Positions 33,049-47,700 of a DNA stretch of 64,000 bases are shown here, piece by piece. Each line of letters begins with the position of its first letter. Positions within the stretch are counted from its first letter, which is position 1. Both the position numbers and the translations under genes were made by a program. Source of the DNA: Anthopleura xanthogrammica. Taxonomy: Eukaryota > Cnidaria > Anthozoa > Actiniaria > Actiniidae. The notes beneath the pieces are model-generated. The model worked only from the letters and a program-made list of their open reading frames with translations. It was not told the DNA's origin and made no database searches. The DNA lies in assembly GCA_964019055.1 (NCBI GenBank), contig OZ025221.1, positions 1,493,001 through 1,557,000 of the forward strand, written 5' to 3'.

Positions 33049-36000
33049 ATGGCAGAGACGTCAGTCGATACCGGAAGTCGAGCTACAGGAATAGATTTAT
33101 TGAGTTCACGGCCGTCTATCCAACATGGTGAAGTTGACTTGACGTTTGCCATAAAGGCTGGCTACTTATGGGGAATGTCTTCGTCTAAATCAAAGTTTTA
33201 TGTCCTTACTAAGAGTTCTTTGGACAGCTATAAGAACAGGCACTGTGTAAGTATGTCAGAGTAGATTTTTGTTTGACATTAGGAGAGACGAAGTTAATTT
33301 GTAATAGGGAGAATTCGTGAATTCGTTGTTTATGTCACTCTATAAACAGGGGGCTGGTAAAAAAAGCGGGGGGGGGGGGGGGGGTAGCCATGTAATTTAC
33401 AGGGAAAGGGGGGGACTAGTATACTAAAGCACAGGTGGTTTAAGCTGCTAAAGCGTTGCCTCTCAACAATGCGACTGGCCGGGTTTCAGTCCCACCTGGT
33501 TCGGTGTTGTATGTGTCACTGAATTAGAGTTTTGGTTGGTTCTCTCCTGTGCTTTGAGGGTTTCTCTCTGGGTTCTCCAGTTTTCCTCCCTCCTTAAAAA
33601 CCAACTTCCAAATTCCAAATTCCAATTCTATCCTGGGTTTTACAGTAATTGGAGCTTAGGTCTGTTGTGAGTGTCCTGAACACTGTGACACAAAAGCCAA
33701 AGCTTAATATATTTATTTTACAAGATAGAATGGGGTCACTTGAATTCTTAATCCCACAGTAATTTCGGGGGGGATGGGGGGTGCTAAGAATTTTTGTTTT
33801 GGATAAGAGGGGAGATAATATGTTTGAAATCATGAAATTAGTTTTGATTCTTCCCTTCCTAATTTGGGGATTGTTAGAACACTCGAGAAGTGTTGAAAAG
33901 CACTCCAATATGTGTTGTTCTTCTCCTAACACTTCTCTCCTGTTCTGCCAACCCCTGCCTGCTTTATAACTGCACACAGCATGCGCCCGCATTTTCTATT
34001 TTTGCAACAATAAACGCACTCTTAAGTTAAGAAATTGGCATTAATTTATTTCATGTTCTTTTCCAGGATAAGCTCAAAGGTAGTGTACCTTTGGTTGCTA
34101 TAGAAACCATTGAAATTTGTGCACATAACAACAGGGCTTTACAAATCACTGGTCCATATGAACATCCCATAATACTACAAGCCTTGTCTAGAGATGAAGC
34201 GCAAGAATGGAAAAGAGCTATTGAAGAGGGTGAGTGTGATGATACATGTACACTGTACAATATTCCCTGATCAGGAGCCCATTACTAGCAGCATTCATCT
34301 CCCATACTGGGTCTGTGAGCCAGCATATTCCCAGATCAGGAGCCCATTACTAGGAGCATCCATCTCCCATACTGGGTCTGTGAGTCAGCATATTCCCAGA
34401 TCAGAAGCCCATTACTAGAAGCATCCATCTCCCATACTGGGTCTGTGAGCCAGCATATTCCCTGATCAGGAGCCCATTACTAGGAGCATCCATCTCCAAT
34501 ACTGGGTCTGTGAGCCAGTATATTCCCAGATCAGGAGCCCATTACTAGCAGCATTCATCTCCCATACTGGGGCTGTGAGCCAGCATATTCCCAGATCAGG
34601 AGCCCATTACTAGGAGCATCCATCTCCCATACTGGGTCTGTGAGCCAACATATTCCCAGATCAGGAGCCTATTACTAGGAGCATTCATCTCCCATACTGG
34701 GTCTGTGAGCCATTATATTCCCAGATCAGGAGCCCATTACTAGGAGCATCCTGTAGAGTTTTACAAAGTGGTTGATTAGATTTGACAGCCAGCTTGAAAC
34801 TTTTTTAGGCATTTGTCACTGGAGACTTGACTCAGAACAGGATTCCAGCCCTAGAATTCTCAGCCGTGAAATAAAAACGGCCCCAAAAGTTTTGGCAGAT
34901 ATTGAATCAAAGCTTGTAAGTACATGTTATATATTCCTAATTGCAAATATTGTTGTCGGGTTCATGCAAAACTGACTTAGAAGACAGAATTTGGCTAAGC
35001 TAAGCTAAGATCAATATGTAATCTTGGAAATAACTCAAAAATTTGATGTATAAAAAAATTTGGAATATATATTTTGGTGATGTAGAGTTACAACAATGTT
35101 GAATTTTCTGACTGCTATTTTCATAAACATGGGAACTGTATTTTGCAAGCTGCATGCTGAAATATGTTTTTTCTCTGCCGTCAATCAAAACTAATCAGTC
35201 GGTATCTTTTATATTTTTGACTGGCGGCAGTGAAAAACCAAATTTCAATGGGCAACTTGCAACTACAGAATTCACATGTTTATGAAAATAGCTGTAAACT
35301 TTGTCTGCATTGAGCTTGTGCCTCAAAATTTTGTTAGTTCACATAGGTTCTTACTGTAGGCTTGTTTTGCAGTAGTAAATTACTATGGAATCATCATAAT
35401 TTCTAGATTCACAAAATGCTCACAAGTGAACTAATGAATAAGATGTTTTGATGTTTACAGATGATGTACCCATCGTTAAAGAGGAGTGTCAATCAGTCAG
35501 CATTTTCTGATCTTGTTGTTTTCTCGGGTAAGTGAAAATCAAGTAAAATTATTTAGGAAGGCATGAATGTAGACTTTCCAAAAGCCCTCCGTCCCTTTCT
35601 TTTTTTTTTTTTTGCTGGCGGGACTGAGGACTTTTCATCTCAGCTTCGCGCCAAATTTACCGACGGGTTTTTCCGTCGGTGAATAAATTATATCAAACAG
35701 ACAATCAACCGAGATTGGCGACATTTTTGGCGCGAAACGGAAATCGAATCCTTGCAAGGGAAACAAGTCGTCCACTCTCGCGACCGCCAAATTTTTCTTT
35801 ACATCCATGAACAGGGAGAGGAAAAGAGAGTGGACAACTTGAAGCAAGTCTAGCATGAATGATGTGCGCTTCTAATGCGATTCCTCTCACCTGATGTAGT
35901 TGTGTTCTGATTCTCAAAACTTTCATGATGTGAGCACTGAAATTTGAAAATGTTATTTTGGAGTAAGGAAACCCGAAGAACCGGGAAAAACCTAGAAGAG

Positions 36001-38899
36001 GCCGAGGAGTGACCCAACTCAGTAGTGACAAAATTACACACATCGGCCACCTTTGCTTTTTTAATTTAATTTAATTTAATTAACAATTCTTGCGCATTTC
36101 GCAAGCCTCAATGCGCTTACATTATAAAATATATCTATTTACAAATGAAGTTTAAAATATACGATATAATAGACGTGAAATAAAACGAATTAAATACTAA
36201 ATATAGAGCTAATAAAACTAATATATTATACTAAAAATAAAATAATAATAAGTCGATAATAAAGCGTCGATAATATTCTAGATAAACGTGTGGAAATTTT
36301 AGTTAAATCCTGCCAAGGAATCGAGAAAGCTTTTCGGCAGCTTCTTCGAGATCGTAGAGTGCATTCAGTAAAAGCGTGAAACACTTGGGATGAGATTTAT
36401 CAAAAACGTTTCGCTTAAAATACACTATTCACTCAAACTGTGGAGGGAGGGAAGCTGGAGGACCTTCACATTTTGTCGATGGTATATGCGATTCAGTCGA
36501 GAATCGAACCACCAACACCAAGCTTAAACTACACAGCGGCAAGAGATAGCGCCCTTGCAGCACATATGCAAAAGGAACGTGCTATATTGAACACTTCCCC
36601 GTGGGGATTTTCAGCGTCAATTAAACATGCCACTGATGCCATGATCCTGTTTTGGATCAGTTCTAACGATAGCAAGGGCGGATCCAGGAATTTGTTGAGA
36701 GGGGGGTTCAAACGTTGAGAGGGGGGTCCAAATGTATACTTCATACAAAATTTACTTCAAACCTGTGGGGAAACTAAATTTTAGGATAAAACAAAAAATG
36801 GAACCCAAGGTATAACAGGAGGCCTGAAATCATGTACCATTAAAAGTTAGAGCAGTTTTCGTATAACTATGAAAAACTTACGACACGGACCGCGCCTTGC
36901 CGTGACCGTGTCTGTGCCGTGCCATGTATGAAAACATTCGAAATTCCGTGCCCTGTCCTCTCCGCGCCGTAACCGTGCCTCGACTTTTCACACTCGTACG
37001 AAATCTGAACCATGTGTAACGTACTGTAATGATTGTAAATTCTTTGTTTCCAGCTGCCAGCGAGGTTCACCATGAATTCGCTATGATAAAATATGCACGA
37101 GCAGGAAAAGCTATCCCTCACGAGAAACTGGTGAAGCTGGATAGTGATAACTTGGTAAGGCAGACGAACAAAATATTTTACACCATTGCAGGATGGGGGA
37201 GGGGAGGAAGGAGGACAATATTTTGTTGTTCATGTCGAGTGGCCGTAGTTCTCTGCGCCATTTTGAAAGGTAGCCACGCCTTTGCATCGAAGCAAGACAT
37301 GAGGTGACCTTGTAATGATTGTGAATAATTGTCAAAGTTGTTGTCCAAATTGTTCAAAGGTCTCTAACATCGCAAAGTCAACTCATGTCTCGCTTCCATT
37401 GAAAGGCACGGCTACCTCTCAAGATGGCGCAGGGAACTATGAAGGGGACTGTTGGTCAACCAGCCAAACCAGCCAAAATAACCGACCTACCATCGAACAA
37501 CCGACCGAGTGACCGACCCAACAGCACAAGAACTATCTTGTATATTGGATAAACCATTTGACCAACTAGCCAACCGTATTTAGTCAACAATTTTAAGTCG
37601 GCTGTTATCATTCATTCAATAATTCAAGGCATTTATCAATTTTTCATAATAATTTATTTATGGAATATTTATCAATTCTAATAAATTATTAAAATTTTTT
37701 TTTTAAATACTTTTTTCTCCTTTACATAAATGAAGCATATTATGTGGAAGAAAAGATCGAAACACAGCTTCTCATTCCGAAACACTTGTGAGTATCAGTA
37801 GAACCCTGAAACAGCCTCTAGGCTGATCCAAGCGGGTTGGCCGTTTGACGGAGGTTCGACCACTGTATTTTTTGTTGTATTTTCAGTGGCACTTGAAAAA
37901 GTGGTCGAAGTCAGATGTGGCCAACAAACCAAGAACTTTAACAAGTTCCCATACACAGAAGTAGAGAACCAGTCATTCTCGTTGATAGTTGAGAAAGAAC
38001 ACGGTAGGTTGAACCGATTTGTCAATCGATATTTTTTTCTGTATGGAAATTGGTGACTGGCGAGTCCAAGAATCGAACCCGAAACCCCAGAGGCGAGAGT
38101 CCAGGGGTAGCATAGTCTGCGTACTCTGCTAACGAGTCGCCTTTCACCGCTGTGGTTCTAAGGGCTCGAGTTACTGGTTCGAGCCCTGCGGTCGCCAGAT
38201 GTGATTGAATTTTGTTATGTGTTGTTCTCTTCTGTGCTACGAGGGGTTTCTCCGGGTTCTGGGTTCTCCGGTTTCCTCCCTCCGTAATAAGCATGCGAGT
38301 GAGCGTTGTGTGCATAGAATACTGAATGTAGTGGTAGAGTGTGTGAGTGAAAAGTGTCCCCAATAATGCGAAAAAACCCTAAACCCTAAACAGTTACATG
38401 AGTTATTTAGTCAGTTGATATATTGTAGCAGGGAAACTTAGCCGTGTCCTTTTTTCTTCCTCAGGGGAGTGGGGTCAGTTGGTTTCTTTGGACCTGATCT
38501 GCGACTCTTTGAAAGCATTTGACAAGTGGCACAGCGCTGTGAGTATATCTTCGGGTGCTGTAACCGGCTGGGCAGCAAGGGCGGTATTGCGTAACAGGTG
38601 CATGTGTTGACGATGACGATGATGATGATGACGATAATGATGATGACGATGATGACGACGATGATCATGATGAGGATCATGATGATCATGATGAGGATCA
38701 TGATGATCATGATGAGGATCATGATGATCATGATGAGGATCATGATGATCATGATGAGGATCATGATGATCATGATGAGGATCATGATGATGATCATGAT
38801 GATCATGATGATCATGATGATGATCATGATGATCATGATGATCATGATGATCATGATGACGACGATGATGATAATGATGATGACGACGATGACGATGAC

Positions 38900-38936
<37 letters not shown>

Positions 38937-41666
38937 AATATAAAAGTTCGCTCCGTAAACTTTCTTTATCGTTATAAGTTTGTTTGAAAGCAGTTCATTT
39001 TTCATGCAAACCTGCTTTGTTTTTCCCTCTCTCTCTCAGCTGAACGAAATCATTTACAGCAAGGATACAAGACTGAACAGGCAGAAATACGGAGGCATGG
39101 ACCCAGTAGTTTTGTATCCTTATGTCCGACTTAGTGTGAAAAAAATCGTCCTCGTTCTTACTTGGGTAACACTTAATAGCCAGTGGCTAACAAACCTGTG
39201 GCCCTCGTTCCATGATCGAATTGGAATTTAGAAGTTGATTTTTGTGGAGGGAGGAAAACCGGAGAACCCGGAGAAAACCCTTGAAGCACAGGAGAGAATC
39301 AACAAGCAACTCTAATCGCATTGGATCGAATAGATCCCCTTCACAATTCCCCACGCCATCTTGGAAGCTAGCCGTGACTTTGCATCGAAGCGAGAGGAAC
39401 GGTGACCTTGCAATGATAGAGATCTTTTCGGGCAAGATCACACGCGCTATTGACTCTGCCCGCTCGCGTATCTTGAAAATGGTCTATTGGATCATGGAAC
39501 CTATTGTTTTGTCCTCCAAATTGAGCTACATTCCGACGTGCTGCAAAGGGTCTATTGAATCTATGACCACAGCGGTGAGAGGCGATAACCACCTAGTTCT
39601 CCATTAGTTTAAACCTTGACTAGTTGATCTCAGATGGTTGAAGCGACACTGGTCAGTTCTGGTATCAAACCGAAGTAAAAGCATCGCAGCGGATCAAGTA
39701 TTGACGTTTGCCAATCATTGCTGGCCGGAGGGCAACAAAAAACTGCTCAAAAACCACATCCGGGTAAGTACAGAATTTAGCGTGTTTGGTTTTGTTAAGG
39801 TGACTCACTACTTTTGAACGTTCAATTTGAGCCCACGATGTGCGCGCGCACAAAAATCGCTCAAAACCGCATAACCTTCAAAATTTTATTAAGAAACCAT
39901 ACACGTTTTGAACTTCAACAGGGCAAAAACCCCGAATTTTGCACGGGACTATATTTTTCTTTGAATTTCCTAAAACAACAGGTAAAAATCAATTTTGAGA
40001 AACTTATAAGAAAAAACCTCCTCACTGTAATAATAATAAATTATTCATTTATAGTGCGCAAATATCAACTACTGTTTTCAAATGCGCAAATTCCAAATTC
40101 TCTTCAGTCCTCCCTGGCTTTGGCCCAAAGCTTATATTTGTTTGTCGTTGTAGAATGTTCTGGAGACTCAATGTGGTGTGAGTAACGCAGAAGAGCGTCT
40201 CGTGTGGAATTCGTTTCTGTTGTTGTTTGATAGTCTCAATGAACAAGCCAGGGTAAGTAACCGTCTGCTGGAGAAAAGATGACGTATGGAAGCCACTGAA
40301 CACTCTTTGGCGAAACGAGAGTTGGCTAGGCGAATAAACATGCATGAAAAAATTCGTCTTTGTTTGTTTCATGTTATTTAGTTGTTTAATCCCGTCTACA
40401 AACCCCTTTCACGTGACGTCAAAGTAGCTCAATTTGGAGGACAAAACAAGAATTTCAATCTCCTGAGAATTGGAACCTATTGTTTTGTCCTTCAAAAGAG
40501 CTACATTCCGACGTGCTGCAAGGAGTCTATTGTCCTCTTTAGCTTGATCGTAAGGTTTTTCAGACCACGTGTCATTCCCTAGAGTATCATTTCTTTGTTT
40601 AACGATTGTGAATGAGAAGACACATCAATATAGATGGTTATGGTTATCGAGGGGCCCTGGATACAACTCAAGCAAAGAATCATATTCTCAAGAGAATGAC
40701 ACATGGGGCTATTTTTAAATTCAGTTCTGTGATTTTCAAAAAGATTATGTTACCATAGAAACGCGTATCTGTTTTGTTTCCAGCTGTTTGGGGTGTACGC
40801 AAGGTATGCTCGATCATATCCTCACCTTGGGTTGACACCAGAGGAATTCAAAGAGTTCTTGATGAAGGAACAAAAGGTAATGAATGAATGGGAAATGGAG
40901 AGAAAGGGAGGAAAGAGAAAACCGCCCGAAGCACAGGAGAGAACCAACAAGCCACCCTACTCACATAGGCACCGACGTAGGAGCAGGCGTAACTCAGTTG
41001 GTTTGTGCGCGGCCTTCGGAGCTAGAGGTCCATGGTTCGATCCTCAGGATCTCCACGTCTGTACCGACTTTTTTCTAATCCGTGTGGCTTCAGCTTTGAA
41101 TACTCTTAAAACAGAGCACTGATGGAGAGAGGGGGTGAAGTGCGCACCGTCGGCTTCCTGGGATACCAGCCACGTAGCTGAAGGAACTACCGACGTTAAA
41201 TGTAATACTTTACCTTTTACCTTTTACCGCGGGACTCGAACCCAAGTCACATTGAGAGGCGATGCATTATCAGCGCACACCCCCTTTCTCCTCAGAGGTG
41301 AGAGACGAGCGTGCTACCGCTACGCTACCCTTGTTATACCAATGCAAGTTTCTAATAAAACCTGCAAAACCTGTTTTGTCTTCAGGAATATTTGAGTGTC
41401 GAAGTTTGCGCCAGACTGATTTACTTTCACGACAAGGTTCACACGATGTTCAAGAGAAAATGCGCAGGCAACGACCCTGATGATTACAAACGAAGCAAGC
41501 ACTTCCTGTCTTATCATGGGTTCATCAGGTAACTCTGATAATGTTATCTATATGATTCGGTACTCTTGCCCCATAGGTTTCCTTCGTTGCATCCTTGCGT
41601 GCTTCCTTATTTGCTTGCTTCCTTGTTTGCTTGCTTGTTTGTTTGCTTGCTTGTTTGTTTGCTTGT

Positions 41667-41722
<56 letters not shown>

Positions 41723-44700
41723 TTGTTTGCCCGTTTGCCCGTTTGCCCGTTTGCCCGTTTGCCCGTTTGCCCGTTTGCCCGTTTGCCCGTTTGCCCGTTT
41801 GCCCGTTTGCCCGTTTGCCCGTTTGCCCGTTTGCCCGTTTGCCCGTTTGCCCGTTTGCCCGTTTGCCCGTTTGCCCGTTTGCCCGTTTGCCCGTTTGCCC
41901 GTTTGCCCGTTTGCCCGTTTGCCCGTTTGCCCGTTTGCCCGTTTGCCCGTTTGCTCGTTTGCTCGTTTGCTCGTTTGCTCGTTTGCTCGTTTGCTCGTTT
42001 GCTCGTTTGCTCGTTTGCTTCTTTGCTTCTTTGCTTGCTTCCTTCCTTCCATAACCTACATGAATTTCATTTCCTTTTTTAAAACTTATTATTTAGTTAC
42101 ATTCGAAGCGGGGATAATTCTGTTGTGAACCCAGAACACAGCACAGTGTACCAGGTACGTTAGGAGCATATTTTTTCCTTTCCATGCATTTCTTTCATTT
42201 TTCCTTCATTTCATTTTATACCATGCATAATTTTGTTCAGTTTAGTGACGTAGCCTTGGTTAGAGAACTAATGGACGGTACCAAGCGCCCAATTTTTTTG
42301 CGCCAAATCTACACTGAGCAAGCAACCCTCCCTATCTGTACCCCCTACTAACCTTCGTCTTCCCTCTCCCTCCCATTCCTTCTATCCATGGTTAGCATGG
42401 GTGGTCTACGCTCCTAAGGCGTCGTCCTCTCACGAATGCAAAGCTTGTGGCAAGTGCCCCGAGTTCGAGTCCCGTCCAAGCTAGTATGTGAATCGAATTT
42501 GTTTGATGTGTTGTTCTCTCCTATGCTACAAATGTTTCCCCTCCAGTTTTCCTCCCTCCACAAAAATAAATAAATGGATGAATGAATGAATGAATATTTC
42601 ATCTTCTTATTTCTTCATCCACGCATATGCTACAAGTTTTTTCCCCTCCGGTTTTCCTCCCTCCACAAAAATAAATAAATGGATGAATGAATGAATATTT
42701 CATCTCCTCACTTCTTCATCCACGCATATGCTACAAGTTTTTTCCCCTCCAGTTTTCCTCCCTCCACAAAAATAAATAAATGGATGAATGAATGAATCGT
42801 TTATCTCCTCATTTCTTCATCAACGCAGGACATGGATCAACCATTGTCAGACTACTTCATCTACTCCTCTCACAACACCTACCTGACCGGCCATCAACTA
42901 AGGGGTCAGTCAAGCCTAGAGGCATATGTCAGAGCTTTATTACAAGGCTGTAGATGTATTGAACTGGACTGTTGGGACGGGCCCGGTAGGTATCCTAATA
43001 GCCACACCTAACCAGCTGAGTTGACCTTCAGAACAAACCAAAGGTCAACCAATCAGAATTGAGGATCCGACATCGTATTTTGATCAGCATTTACCGTTAT
43101 TCTGCCAAGAGAATTTATAAAATACGAGTTCTTCCTTCTTTGAATTAATCGTCAACACTAGTCGACCTCATGGCGGAATTCTATTTCAATCAACAAGAAA
43201 AAATCTACATTGTATACTCGGAAAATGCTCGAAAAATGCTAACCAAAAATAGTGATCCATAATTCCTTTCGAGGAAGGCGATCAACTCAGCTGGAAAGGC
43301 GCAGTAATACGAGCAACAAAATCGTGCAACTTGTAGCGCATACATGACGTATTATATAAGACTTTCCTAATTTTGACGAAGTAATCGAGTGTTAGCAAAG
43401 TAAATCGCTTCATATCAGTAAATAATGAAAATAAGTAGATAAAAATACAGACAAGCTATTCTAGACTATTCGTCCATTAGAATTGAATATCATCGGCGTA
43501 TACGCGGTGTTCCTAGGGTGCCCGTGACCACCCCCTCCCTTTGTAAGCAAAGGAAAGGAGTAATAAATAATTTAAAAAAATGTGGCGCTAGCAATAAAAA
43601 AAATATGGGATTTGATATTTATAATGTCCAAAACAAGTTTCTAAATAGTCTTTTTGTTTTGGTTCGGCGTTTCGGAGGGCAAAACCAAAATGGCGGCTTT
43701 TCATGTTTGTGCACCCCCTTTGAAAATCATCGATACAACCCTGCATATACTTATTTTTCTTTTTCATCGTTGAAACTAGAGGAGCCTATCATCACTCATG
43801 GTTACACACCAACCTCAAGGATAAGATTTCGTGACGTCGTACAAGTGATAAGGGTAAGCAAGTAATCAAGTGCTTTAAACAGAAAGTCAAGTACACCAGA
43901 TGAAATCGTAAGGGTTGTTGACATGATTGTTTTATTATTCTTTAGGAATATGCATTCGAAACGTCTGAATATCCTGTTATTTTATCCTTGGAAAATCATT
44001 GTAGTCAACAGCAACAGGTGGGTACTACAGCACGGTACGGCACGGAACAGCAGAGCGCAGTGCAGTACCGCCGAGTACAACAGCATGGCACAGTACAAAA
44101 CAGCGCAGCACAGTAAAGCACAAAACGGCAGATTACAGCACAAACTTAGTACGGACAGTACGGCACAGAGCAACATAATGCAGCACAGCACAGCCGTGCG
44201 AAGTAAAGCACAGCACAACACAACACAGCACGGTAAAGCACAATGGAGTGCAGTGAATTACAGCACAGCACTACACAGTACAGCACATCACAGCACAGCA
44301 CAGCACAACACAGTATGGCACAACAGAGTACAGTACATGCAGCACAGCACAGCATAGTGAAGTACAACACAGTGCAGAACAGTGCAGAACAGTGCAGCAA
44401 GGAAGTAAATTTCAACAGAGTACAGTGCAGTACAGCACAGCACAGTGCAGCACGGCAAGGCCTAGGACAACACACCACGTCATACCTTTCTACACCCTAC
44501 TTTACATCACTTCATTCCCACGTCTCCATACCATACTACTGTACATCACCCCAAACCAACCACACTACATCACGCTACACCATATTTCACTAGACTAGAT
44601 GAAAAACCATTAATGACCTATACTTTTTTTACGCAGGCAATCATGGCAGATATCTTCATGAACGAACTCGGGGACATGCTTGCAACGAATAATCTATGCG

Positions 44701-47700
44701 TGGAAAGAAAAGAAAACAGACTGCCCTCGCCAAACGACTTGAAGAGGAAAATCATCCTGAAAGGAAAAATCAAATTGAAAAAGAAGGTAAGGAAAATACC
44801 TGAACCTCTTTCTTGAAATTAAAGGGGCACTTGGATGAAAACTCCCCATGTTTTGAAAGTCCGAATGATTCAAATATTTGAGCATAATATGACTTAATTA
44901 TGATTATGAAAACCAGATTGGTGAAAATTTTAGCCTGGGAGCCACTTGCAGTTGAGAAATTTTGGTTTAGAAACTATGGGGTTGAGTAAATGACGTCTTT
45001 TACTCGCAGTTTAGATGCTGAAAAAAATTGATCATTTTTATCCGCCACTTTTGACTGTGAAGAAAATATGTTGCTTGGCTACTATTGGGACCATATAGAT
45101 AAGTTTAAGTAATACTTCATACTGTTCTCGTGTAAATGAGAGTTATTCCGTTAGTATTGTGTACAGAAAAGAGAATAATTTTTTCTTTGTTTGTTTACAG
45201 TCCAGAGCACTTGCTAAATTCAGTGTTGGGGCAATGAATGTACAGGTATGGTTAAATATACATGTTTCGTATGCTTAGACATGTATCATTCATATGTTAA
45301 AGTTCTTACCAGAGTAAATATAGGATATTACATGGTCGCGCGGAGATACGAATTTTATCTTCGAGTGTTGATATTATCTCTCACGAGTGAGCGCATATGA
45401 AATCTTCAATGAAAAATAATGGAGAATTTGACTTAAGTTTTTATTTGACACCACCAGTGTTGATAAAAATCGTATCCCCACTGGCCACTGGTGGGAGTGG
45501 GGATATCAATTTTATCATTTTGATGTCACTCAACATCACACTCTATTTCATATAATAATTCCATTTATTATATGAAATAGAGTGTGATATTGAGTGACAT
45601 CAAAATGATAAAATTGATATCCCCACTCCCACCAGTGGCCAGTGGGGATACGATTTATATCAACACTGGTGGTGTCAAATTTCGACTTTTTGCTCAGCAA
45701 GTCTCAAATTCTCCATTATTTTTCATTGAAGATTTCATAAAATAAACAGAACATTACATGGCCGCTTGGAGATACGAATTTTATCTTCTCGTGCTGATAT
45801 TATCTCTCACTCGTTCGCTGCGCTCACTCGTGAGAGATCATATCAACACTTGAAGATAAAATTTGTATCTCCGCGCGACCATGTAATATCCTCTATTTAT
45901 TAAACCGTGAAATGAATACCGGGCATGTCATGCCTTTGAAAATACACCTAGACTGCAATGCGTGATGGGAAGGAAGAGTGGAATACCGCAGAATATACAA
46001 TAGATTTTATGTATTCTGATTTGCTGAATTTTCGATGGTGTGGGTAACAAATATTGCTTTCTTATTGGCTGAGCAACTAGTGGTCTATTAGTGATCGAAT
46101 AATAACAGTAATATGTACCATGGTCAAATAGTCGCATAAAATGAAAATACTTGGATCAGCCTTAACAACTATAGACCTCTTTACCTTGGGCGTAATGTTT
46201 TCCCATTTCAGACCACGTGTCATTCTCTAGAGTATCATCTCTTTGTTTAACAGTTACACATGAGAAGACACATGAATATGGATACAACTAAAACAAAGAT
46301 TATTATCATTCAAATTAGTTTTCCCGTCATTTTGATTGGCCGAGAGAACTGCAAATAACTGCCTACCAATAACGGTCTGCTCATGCGCATTACGATGCAA
46401 AGCCTTTTTGCTGCAAATAACGGTCTGCTCATGCGCAGTAACGTTACATTTGACAATGGCTCGCTTCCCTGAACTGAAAAAACAATGAACTGACTTCTTT
46501 GTTATTGTTTGACTTGTGCGCACTGCGCCTCAAATATTAGAAAAAATAATTTGAATGATAAAACAATTATTGAACTCGGTTATCGTAAAATATCGAGATT
46601 TGTTAGTGTCTCGCAAGCAATTATTTGCCTCTGCCTTCGGCATCGGCAAATACAACCTCGTCCAATAATTGCTTATTATTCTCAAGAGAATGAAACGTAG
46701 TCCAAAGCCCAAGCTATAAAAGATCCTTTTGCTGTATTTAACGAATAAGGAGTTACCGTTTTAACCTGAGATTTTTTTTCTTTAGAACGTATCGCCAAAG
46801 CTACCAAAACTCCCAAAATCTGCAGTTGTTCACAGTCAGGTAAACAAATATATTTAAAGTAATAATTATTATAGATTTTACTCATTATCTCGCCTCTGAT
46901 TGGCCGAGAACATTCAGCATATCCCTGGTAGCGTGTGAACTTGACATAATAAATATATTATCTGTAGGTTTTTCTGCATATTTAATGGTTATTATTTACT
47001 TGTTTGTGTTTTAGTCTGAGTCACAGTTAATGACCACTGATTCTGCGCAGTCTTTGAACGTACTGACATCATCATCCATTAGTCGCACCGGTGACAAGTT
47101 AGATGTAGGTATCTCGAAATCCCGTTCCTTGCTTGCTTCCTTGCTTGCTTGCTTTCTTGTTTGCTTCCTTGCTTGCTTGCTTTCTTGTTTGCTTCCTTGC
47201 TTGCTTGCTTTCTTGTTTGCTTCCTTCCTTGCTTGTTTTCTTGTTTGCTTCCTTCCTTGCTTGCTTTCTTGTTTGCTTCCTTCCTTGCTTGCTTGGTTTC
47301 TTGCTATCTTGCTTGCTTCCTTGCTTTCCTACTTCCTTGCTTCCCCCCTTTCTTTCTTGCTTCCCTGCTTTCTTGCTTGTTTCCTTGCTTTCTTGCTTGC
47401 TTCCTTGCTTGCTTTCCTCCTAACTTGCTTGCTTGGTTTCTTGCTTGATTTCTTGCTTGTTTTCTTGCTTGCTTCCTTGCTTTCCCCCTTTCTTGCTTGC
47501 TTCCTTGCTTGCTTTCGTGCTTGCTTGCTTCCTTGCTTTCCCCCTTTCTTGCTTGCTTCCTTGCTTTCCCCCTTTCTTGCTTGCTTCCTTGCTTTCCCCT
47601 TTCTTGCTTGCTTTCTTGCTTGCTTGCTTCCTTGCTTTCCCCTTTCTTGCTTGCTTTCTTGCTTGCTTTCCTCCTTCCTTGCTTGCTTTCTTCACTTCTT

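Noticed and set aside
35635..36050. Overlapping minus-strand ORFs in PLC intron 4
   Set aside because: They overlap each other in different frames and cover a palindromic repeat; no conserved motif.
41480..42128. Cysteine-rich ORFs of 160-200 codons
   Set aside because: All come from the 8-bp GCCCGTTT satellite; cysteine spacing is an artefact of the period.
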